Shown: piece after piece, positions 56,052 to 64,000 of the stretch
Layout of the letters: every line of letters starts with the position of its first letter
How positions within the stretch are numbered: the first letter of the stretch is position 1
NCBI RefSeq assembly: GCF_013373865.1
Contig: NC_050471.1
Coordinates: 14,016,983 to 14,080,982, forward strand
Direction: 5' to 3'
Source: Monomorium pharaonis
Lineage: Eukaryota; Arthropoda; Insecta; Hymenoptera; Formicidae
Length of the DNA stretch: 64,000 bases
Notes under the pieces: model-generated
What the model saw: the letters and a program-made list of their open reading frames with translations, nothing else
What the model was told of the DNA's origin: nothing
Databases searched by the model: none
Position numbers and translations under genes: made by a program

Positions 56052-58927
56052 TTATGCTACATCATTAAAAACAAATTCTTTTAGCATTCGTTTAAACATT
56101 TCTAAACGATTACAATGTTTAACTTCGTGTGGTAATGCGTTGTACATTAACACACCCTCATAAAATAAACTTTTTTGCGCGCTTCTTGTTTTTCGGAATT
56201 CTATAACAATATCCCCTGTCTGCCTAGTTTCGCGTTCTCCCTCTACTATTCTAAGTCTATTACTAAATTGCTCCGGCATCATATTATTTAAGATCTTAAA
56301 AATAAATATGCACATATTGTAATACAGCCTTTGTCTTATGGTCATAAATTGCAACGCTTGGTGCATACATTTAACTTTGGTACGTTTGTCACATTGCAAT
56401 ATGACTCTCATAGCTCTATTTTGCGCTATTTGGAGCCTACTTAACTGTGTATCCCCCATATCTATTAGTAGCGTTGCACAATACTCAAAGTGAGGTGCTA
56501 TAATTGTCTTGTATATCGTACATCTAGTGTAAGCCGAGATAAAGTTCCCTATTCTATTTAAAAAACTTATTTTCTTCCCTATTTTCTTTAGCATGTAATC
56601 ACAGTGACCGCTGAATCTAAGTCTATCATCAATAATTATGCCCAAGTACTTTATTATTTCTACGCGCTCAATCTCATTTCCATCCAAACATCTCACAATA
56701 GTATTGCCTCTCAATTCTTTCCTTATACCTCTAACTAACATATATTTTGTTTTCCCCGCATTCATCTTCAGTTTATTAATATTCATCCATTCCTCCACTA
56801 CGTTAAATGCAATATTCAATTTCCTCTCTATCTCCGCACTACTCTCACCTGTTACATATATTAACGTATCGTCCGCAAACATTTTTATATTACACACATC
56901 CGAGCAAACGTTAACAATATCATTCATATATATTATAAACAACAATGGACCCAATACCGAACCCTGTGGCACTCCGTATTCCGTAGTCAGTATCTTAGAC
57001 CATCTATCATTAAATTGAACTTGTTGCATTCTATCTTTTAAGTACGACCTAAACCATTCTAGAACTGTTCCTGTAATACCATACTGGTATAATTTCTCTA
57101 ATAATCTTCCTCTATCAATTGTCTCGAAAGCCCGTTTAAGATCTACAAAAATAACTCCTACTATTTGTCTCTCACTAATAATCAATTTCCATTCATCTAT
57201 AACTGTTTGAATTGCTGTTTCACACGAGTAATTTTTCCTAAAGCCCGACTGATGTTCCGTTATAATATTATTACTTTCTAGGTAGACCTCAATTTGCTTT
57301 TTAACTATTATCTCTAATACTTTTTTCATATATTGGTAATATATTAATAGGCCTATAATCACTTGCCCTCTTAGGTTTCTCTACTTTTGGTATTGGAATT
57401 ATCGTGGATGTTTTCCACTCTTTCAAGAAACAACCCTCACTCAATGACTTATTTATTATATCACAATATTTCTCTTCTATGACACAAAATACCGTTTTTA
57501 ATATATCGCTAGTTATTCCTTCTTCTGTACCTTTCTTTTTTGGTAATTCCCTAATGATTTTTCTTACTTGTTCTGTCGTAATTGATTCAAATTTTTCTAG
57601 CTCTCCCATCTTTTCAATACAATAAATAGTTCTCTTATTTGTGCTCGTTGTATAATTTTATCTATAGATTTTATTATGTCTTTAATACTTTGTATATAAT
57701 ATAAGTTAAATTTATCAGCTATATCACACTCTATATTATTGTCTAATATTTCAAAATCTATGTTTCCTACAAATTTCGCGCCTATTGGTCCTCCTCTAAT
57801 AATTTCTTTTAATGATTTCCACATAGTTGTGGGATTGTTACTATTATGATCAATCATGTTTTCATAATATTCTTTTTTCTTTGTTCTAATTAAACTAACT
57901 ACTGCATTTCTTTCTATTTTAAAATTGTTGCCAGTTTTGTTCCGTGCTATCGTACAGTGCTTTTCTATAAGCCTCATCTCTTCTAGTCGCTAGCTCTTCT
58001 ATTTCCTTTGAATACCATTTTTTCCCTTCCCATATTTTTGGTATTCTAAAAATTTTCTTAGGTGCTGAGATGTCTAGCGCATCTACAATACTATTAATTA
58101 AATTCTTTGCCTTTACATTAATATCTAACTCATTAATATCTAAATCATATCCTTTTTCTAAATTACTCTCCACTAGCTTAATAAACTCATCCGCATTATA
58201 TCTACTATAATCCCTGCCACTGAATTCTTTATATTTATTTACAATCTTGTTCGTATTTATCACAACTTATCCACGCATGATCCGTTATCTTAGGTTCGTA
58301 CTTGACTTCTACATTTATATCTTTATTCGCAAAAACTAGATCTATAATTGTTCTACTATTTTCGGTAACTCTCGTTGGTTTATCCACATACTGCTTCATA
58401 CCTAGACTTTGCATAGTCGTTAGTAGTTTATTTGTATAATAAGAGTCTGTCATACAATCTATATTAAAGTCTCCTAATATTATACACTCTTCTTTTATTG
58501 TTAATTCTTCTACTATCTCCTCTAAGAATCCTATAAACTCTCCATGTGACGCACTCGGTGAATGATATATTACCATTAACACTCCTTTAAACAATTTCTC
58601 TTTTACTTCTATTGCAACGCACCACACAATCCTTTCTAATTTTTTCAATACTACTATTTCATACTTGATATCGTCTCTTACATACAGAGCAACTCCCCCT
58701 GTATTTCTATTTTCCGCGTCGCATCTAACCACACTATATCCCGGTACACTTATTTCACTGTCTTCAATTTCCGCAATCAGTCTCGACTCCGACAATGCAA
58801 TAACTGCCGGATTTAATTTCTTCATAATCTGATGCTGTATCTCGTCCTTATGTGCCATTAAACTTTGCGCGTTTGTATATATTATCTGATCTCTTCTTTC
58901 TGTAATTGCTATTTTTTGGCTTCCCAT
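56052..58927 (-). pseudogene. LINE ORF2: endonuclease and reverse transcriptase
   Basis: 58927-58235 is an AP-endonuclease domain (IIYTNAQSLMAHKDEI, ALSESRL, ILGDFNIDC, ITDHAWIS). 58263-57597 is the connecting region (WYSKEIEELATRRDEAYRKA, TMWKSLKEII). 57609-57301 starts the RT (WKTSTIIPIPKV, ASDYRPINILP), and 57362-56052 holds EHQSGFRKNYSCETAI, FVDLKRAFETIDR, GVPQGSVLGPLLFIIYMNDI and the catalytic MFADDTLIYV. Frame changes fall near 58250, 57950, 57605 and 57350, so four indels break one ORF. Confidence 0.88.
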
Positions 58928-60215
58928 CCACTTCTCCTCTTCTCCTCTTCGATAGCCCTCTTGTATGTCGGGTATTCCGGATCCAGAGCATCATGATCGT
59001 CTTTTATTTTTAAATTATATGTTTTTATTTTAAACATACAATTTACACATTTGTTCTGCTTCTCTCTACATTCACTTGCTTTATGCTTTCCTGTACATTT
59101 ATGACACGTTTCATCTCTCGTACAGTTTTTTGCAATGTGGTAGAATCCCCAGCACTTGAAACATCTCTTTATGCTGAAGTGATTGAACACAGGACATTTC
59201 TCCAGCCTATATTCAACTTTTCTTTTTTTAACATCAATTCATGTGTTACTTCATCTACTTCAATTATTAAAGATCTACCTTCTTTTCCTTTCCTTCTAGA
59301 TTGACTATCATCCATATTTTTTCTTTTCGGGATTTTCTTAACTATGCTTATACGAGATTCACCAATACTATTCTGTTTCTTTATTGTATCTATTAGCTCA
59401 TCGTCATCCAACTCTATTTCTTCCTCGCTAATATTAACAATTTTTATTTTCGGCTTCTTTTGTACTGATTCTGTAACATTATAATTGTCACCTAGTTTAG
59501 ACTGTACTACATCTTTTAATTTATCTATTTCTTCTACGGTCTCACATCCTAGAATTACTGTTCCTTCTCTTCCTTTTCGTACCTTTGTTATCCCCATTGG
59601 CATATTCTTAATATCAACTTTTCTTTTATTATTTTTTTAGTGGTCTCACTTTCTTGCTGAGTCTTCGGTTTGATGATTATGATGTTTTCCTTCTTTTTCT
59701 TTATTGCCTCACTGTAACTGCCGCGCACGTTTCCGCTGACGCCTGCATTCCTCCTCGTATTATTTTTCGTAGGTCTTCCATTTCTTGTTTAATAGCTTTT
59801 ATTTCCTCTTGCACTGTTTCTTTAATCAGCATTTTTATTTCTCGTTTGCATGCCATTTCATCTTTCATCTCTCTCATAGTTCTTACTAGCCAATCAATTT
59901 TCGTATCCATGCCCATGTTGACTCCTATCGCTCTGCTTCCGCCACTTCCCGTCGATCCCGTAGAACTTAGTCTTTCTCTTCCGCTTCCCGTCTGTATTGG
60001 TGTTTTTTCACATCTATATCTTTTTCACTGTCTACTGTGAACTTCTCATATGGGCCAGGACAAGACACATATTCTCGATTTCTGTCATACACCTTATGTT
60101 TACTTGCACATCCAGGATGGAAGAAAAGTTTGACACATGACTTATATGTCACGACCTGACTTTTTATTTCCTTCTTACATGCGGCACATCTATATTCCGC
60201 ATATTCATCGACCAT
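58909..60215 (-). pseudogene. LINE ORF1: gag-like protein with PHD-like finger and zinc knuckles
   Basis: Starts at ATG 60215 with a Cys/His-rich PHD-like finger (CAACKKEI...FHPGCASKHKVYD...VSC). It then runs through a coiled-coil-prone stretch (59916-59701, ETVQEEIKAIKQEMEDLRK) and an acidic segment (59603-59169, TVILGCETVEEIDKLKDVV, RRM-like), to CCHC knuckles CFKCWGFYHIAKNC and CHKCTGKHKASEC, followed by CVNC, in 59190-58909. At least three frame changes separate the parts. The end overlaps the ORF2 start by about 19 bp, as is usual in such elements. Confidence 0.8.
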
Positions 60216-60512
60216 ATTAGTAGGTATCGGCTGATGCCGATCCTATCGATACGGGCGCCCACTCACGTACGTAACTTTAATTAATATACACGTCACTATA
60301 AATGTCTACCTGTCGCGACATGTATGACCCGCATGGAAAATATACTGATTTTCCGCATAGATCCACGCACTCTCGCTAGAAAACTTTGGTCCTGTTTGGT
60401 CCTTACGCTTATTCTTACAGCCACGACACCTTTTTATAATTTCTGTTCACTTCTTAATCACTTTAAATTAACTGCATTTGCGGAGCGATCTTTGACACGT
60501 CCATCACGGTAG

Positions 60513-60520
60513 AGACGCCT

Positions 60521-60587
<67 letters not shown>

Positions 60588-60643
60588 GAGAGAGAGGCAG
60601 AAGAGAGGAGAGAAAGAGAGAGGAGAGAGAGAGAGAGACGAGA

Positions 60644-60675
<32 letters not shown>

Positions 60676-60696
60676 AGAGAGAGGAGAGAGAGAGAG

Positions 60697-60727
<31 letters not shown>

Positions 60728-60830
60728 AAGAGAGAATAGAATAGGAGAGGGAGAGTGAGAGGAGAGGAATGAGAGATATAGAATAGATAGAAAGACGATA
60801 ATAGAGAGGAGAAGAGAGGTGTCATACTAA
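60513..60830. repeat. Degenerate (GA)n array
   Basis: About 300 bp of GAGA broken by single-base interruptions, unlike the clean array at 55921. The interruptions look like sequencing noise. The long Ser/Leu frame on the - strand is spurious. Confidence 0.85.
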
Positions 60831-60865
60831 AATGCGCAAAATACTTTAAACATAGTATGTTACAC

Positions 60866-61468
60866 TCTTTGTAATAACACAGAAAAATATTCCCGCTTTG
60901 ATGTAACTATTTCACGATAGCTTAGGCGCGATGCTACGATAATTATGCGCAAAAATTAATGTTCAAATAGCATGTATTGTTAAACAACAAACGCGGGATT
61001 TTCTTTTATAACCATAGAAAACTTACATTTTCCTTTCTACTCTTTTATTGCATTAGTAATTCACGACAGATTTTCAGTGACTTTATAATCGTATAACAAT
61101 CAGTACTTGACAGAAATAATTCGAAAGGTCTTCTATCATATAAAGAGAAAATCATTTCTAGATTAACCATAATAACGATACTGGACATAACATGAATCTC
61201 TAATTAGCTATAATTACCTAAAAGTGGCATTCGAAAATGTATCCTGAAGTCGTTAGATCAAACGTGAATATTTTGATCTATCGCATGTTAGTTTACAAGA
61301 GTGCAATATTAGTAATTTCGTATTTAGCTTAGTGATATAGATAGTATTCGTATGCATTGCGTAATTTTCTAAAAGATGGTACGAAAGGATGAATTAATAG
61401 AAGAATCATCATCGTGAATAATATCTTCGTTAATTTAATATTCCAGTAAAAAACGATGAGAGAATTTA
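60866..61468. repeat. Noisy palindromic copy of 55043-55460 at contig end
   Basis: 60866 to about 61040 follows 55205-55370 in direct orientation (CACTCTTTGTAATAACAC, TTTTCTTTTATAACCATAGA). From about 61050 to 61468 the sequence is the reverse complement of 55043-55460 (AACCATAATAACGATACTGG, AAAAAACGATGAGAGAATTT). Differences are frequent indels rather than substitutions. Confidence 0.8.
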
Positions 61469-61968
61469 NNNNNNNNNNNNNNNNNNNNNNNNNNNNNNNN
61501 NNNNNNNNNNNNNNNNNNNNNNNNNNNNNNNNNNNNNNNNNNNNNNNNNNNNNNNNNNNNNNNNNNNNNNNNNNNNNNNNNNNNNNNNNNNNNNNNNNNN
61601 NNNNNNNNNNNNNNNNNNNNNNNNNNNNNNNNNNNNNNNNNNNNNNNNNNNNNNNNNNNNNNNNNNNNNNNNNNNNNNNNNNNNNNNNNNNNNNNNNNNN
61701 NNNNNNNNNNNNNNNNNNNNNNNNNNNNNNNNNNNNNNNNNNNNNNNNNNNNNNNNNNNNNNNNNNNNNNNNNNNNNNNNNNNNNNNNNNNNNNNNNNNN
61801 NNNNNNNNNNNNNNNNNNNNNNNNNNNNNNNNNNNNNNNNNNNNNNNNNNNNNNNNNNNNNNNNNNNNNNNNNNNNNNNNNNNNNNNNNNNNNNNNNNNN
61901 NNNNNNNNNNNNNNNNNNNNNNNNNNNNNNNNNNNNNNNNNNNNNNNNNNNNNNNNNNNNNNNNNNNN
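61469..61968. other. Assembly gap (500 N)
   Basis: Exactly 500 undetermined bases, a conventional scaffold gap of unknown true size. Confidence 1.
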
Positions 61969-63718
61969 ATTATATTTTGTTTTTATAATATCAGATACAG
62001 TTTGTGGCGTAACTTATTTCTTTCTGAACTCCACTGACTTTTTATTAGAAAATACTCTTTCAACATTTGCATTATGAGCTGGTAAGCAGAAAAAGAATTG
62101 TGCTTTTTTTTTAGTTCGTGACAGTTTTTGCCAATTTCATATTTTTTTAAAAATTGCACCAAAATTTATTGCAATTAACAGTAATTTTATCAGGACAGTT
62201 GTTTTACAAATTTTTGAAAGCAAAGAAATTCATTAAATAATTTTCTTCGTCGATCACTATGTCGTAAAAGCGCAAATATTCAAGTGTCCTTTCAACATTT
62301 GACCATTGAGCTAATTTAATTTTATTAACATCCATCCATTCAAAAACATCTAGTTCTTCAAGAAAAATAATCCAAGAGTCTAAGTAATTTTTCATTATTA
62401 CATAAAAACTGTTTATTTCTTCAAGGAAGAATTCTTTTTCTGTATTTTTAATTTTACTTAAAATTTCTTTTACTTTTAATGGTATGAATTTTTGAGTGAT
62501 TCTTTCATCTAAATTGTGAAGAATTTCTTTTAAACTTTTTTACTTCAATAATGGAATTATCGGCTCTTTCAATTATTTCAATATTTATATGCATTAGGTT
62601 CATGGTTGAATGGATAGTGAACAGATATGTTTCACTAAAATCGTTTTCGAAAAAACTTTTAAAATCTTTGGTGGATTTTCTAAACTTAAAAAATAATTTT
62701 TTAACGGTTCATATAATTTTAATAAACCTTCAATAGCAGGATATAAACTTAACCATTTTGTCTTCGAGTGATATAAAAGTTTGGAATATTCGATTTCAGA
62801 TTGTTCGCAAAAATCTTTCAAAGCTTCTGTTCTTACAGTAAACACTGAGAAATGATTAAAAATTTTCATAATAATTGATTCTATGTCAATAGAAAAATTA
62901 TCACAACCTTTATGAACCGTATTATGATAATATGAGCTGGACAGCCAATACCAATTATTTGTTTCTGCAGCCTGCTCTTTAACTTGGCATAAACATTGTT
63001 TTGCTCTTTTCTATCTTTACCACCAAAATTATTGCAGTTATCGCCACTGAAAGCAACACATTTTGCCAACAAAAAATGTTTTTTTATTAATTTGGTTAAA
63101 ATCATATCAGATATTGTGTCAGAAGTTTCTTCTTTAATAGTCAAAATTTCTAGAATTTTTGTTTTAATCACTATGATTAACTTCATAGTATTGAATAAGA
63201 ATAGGCAATAATTTTATAGCTCCGTGATTACTAGTATCACATGAAACACTTATAAAATATATGTCTTCAATTTCTTTCATTGTTTTAGATATTAATAGTG
63301 GAGATAATATATTTTTAACTATAGCAATGGCTTTAGTTCTATTAGAAGTAGCGGTTTTAGCAACATCAGAATCTTGAAAAAGTAATTTATTTAAACTCAT
63401 AGTACAATCGAGAGAAAGAAAAGAAATATGATGATATATTGTGTGATATACAAGAGTTCCTTCAACTGCGTGAATTTTATCGTTTTTGGATTATTTTGAA
63501 AAAATATTATCAATTTTTTAAGTACTAGCTTGACTTAGCTCCCACTTTTTATGTTTTTGTGTACCTAAATGTTCGGCAATATCATGTGAACCTTTATGTG
63601 CGACTGAAATGGTTGATGAGCATAAGGTACAAACTACTTTCCAATCAAAACGTCCACGTTTCATAAATGGGTATTTCTTTTTAATTCTTCACTAAAGTTA
63701 CATTTTCTCTTCGGCATC
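61969..63718 (-). pseudogene. hAT-2 transposase, second copy, broken
   Basis: Same protein as 42169-43915, read from about 63718 downward (the MPKRKC start is followed by an extra frameshift in a T run near 63683). It shares the two internal frameshifts of the first copy and gains others at 62665, 62535, 62242 and 62190. The C-terminal dimerisation region is cut by the gap. Confidence 0.85.
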
Positions 63719-64000
63719 TTGTTAGTTCTAAAATAAAATTTTTAATCGTGAGATTATGAGATATATTAATACAGAGGATATAATGTATAGGTTAGGTTAG
63801 TTATGTATAGTATAGGTTATGTTATGTTATATACATTAGATAAATACATAAACCAAGCATATGAAAATAAAAATATTCTGAATTGATTACATTATCCATA
63901 CGTACATCCTTTTGTATGTACTTACATTCTTATATTCCTTTTATAATACTTTTGACTAGAAACTACTCAGTGAACACATTTTATAGCGGCAATATAACAT
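61969..64000. repeat. Second copy of 42169-44198, cut by gap and window edge
   Basis: Aligns base for base with the earlier block apart from about ten small indels. For example TGTGGCGTAAC here against TGTGGCTGTAAC, and ATCAGGACAG here against ATCAGACAG; several A/T runs are one or two bases shorter here. It ends within the first bases of the TTACATGTAA-family foldback element. Confidence 0.95.

Larger units (their letters stand above)
56006..60240 (-). mobile_element. Non-LTR retrotransposon (Jockey/CR1-like), frameshifted
   Basis: A nearly full-length LINE on the - strand: gag-like ORF1 (60215-58909), then ORF2 with AP endonuclease and reverse transcriptase (58927-56052), a short 3' UTR and an (AATC)n tail next to 56005. 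No RNase H region follows the RT. The simple-repeat tail rather than poly(A), and EN-RT order, suggest the Jockey/CR1 group. Several frameshifts make it inactive as sequenced. Confidence 0.85.

Noticed and set aside
60463..60825. Ser/Leu-rich protein on the - strand
   Set aside because: It is the translation of a degenerate (GA)n array.
61456..62037. Frame running through the N gap
   Set aside because: An artefact of undetermined bases translated as X.

Overview
This is a 64 kb piece of a very AT-rich nuclear genome from an arthropod, most likely an insect. The best host gene is a hunchback-type zinc-finger gene, and the mobile elements (P/THAP9, PIF/Harbinger, hAT, piggyBac-like, a non-LTR retrotransposon, a long LTR) are typical of insect genomes. 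I lean towards Hymenoptera, possibly an ant, but nothing read here proves it. There are no bacterial features. Only two convincing host genes are present: hunchback-like (two exons, 3465-5706, + strand) and a six-exon DUF4806-type gene (38261-41745, - strand). Nearly everything else is transposon, microsatellite or AT-rich spacer. Layout: 1-690 inverted minisatellite; 1866-2272 two small MITEs; 3465-5706 hunchback; 7070-8516 foldback element; 10079-14349 an apparently complete PIF/Harbinger element with transposase and MADF protein genes convergent inside long inverted repeats and a TAA target duplication; 15038-16088 another foldback; 16483-37833 a second Harbinger element (about 3.5 kb of its own sequence) split by at least six first-level insertions, some with further insertions inside them; 38261-41745 DUF4806 gene; 41746-44163 broken hAT; 44164-44968 foldback; 45035-48403 broken P-element/THAP9 transposase; 48405-53600 GC-rich patch, LTR fragments, MITEs and a possible terminal exon; 53.7-54.4 kb minisatellite and (GT)n; 56006-60240 broken non-LTR retrotransposon; 60513-61468 (GA)n and a noisy inverted copy; 61469-61968 assembly gap; 61969-64000 a near-exact repeat of 42169-44198. 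The most unusual content is a set of foldback elements whose ends resemble CCCAGATAGCACA. Several have 2-bp target duplications, and each family has arms packed with its own short palindromic word (ATATTTATAAA-like, GGACGTCC, TTTCAGAAA, GACGTC, GGCCTTATAAGG, TTACATGTAA). Three families with unrelated arms share one core that ends in a 5S-rRNA-derived segment. A separate foldback (26817-28040) carries a tRNA-like segment with A- and B-box motifs in each arm. This looks like a modular architecture of constant Pol III-type core and variable palindromic arms, and is the best candidate here for something undescribed. The assembly needs caution. Several frameshifts sit in homopolymers, the block after the gap repeats an earlier block with mostly 1-2 base deletions, and the last 600 bases before the gap look like an uncorrected palindromic read. 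Some apparent pseudogenes may therefore be intact in the animal.
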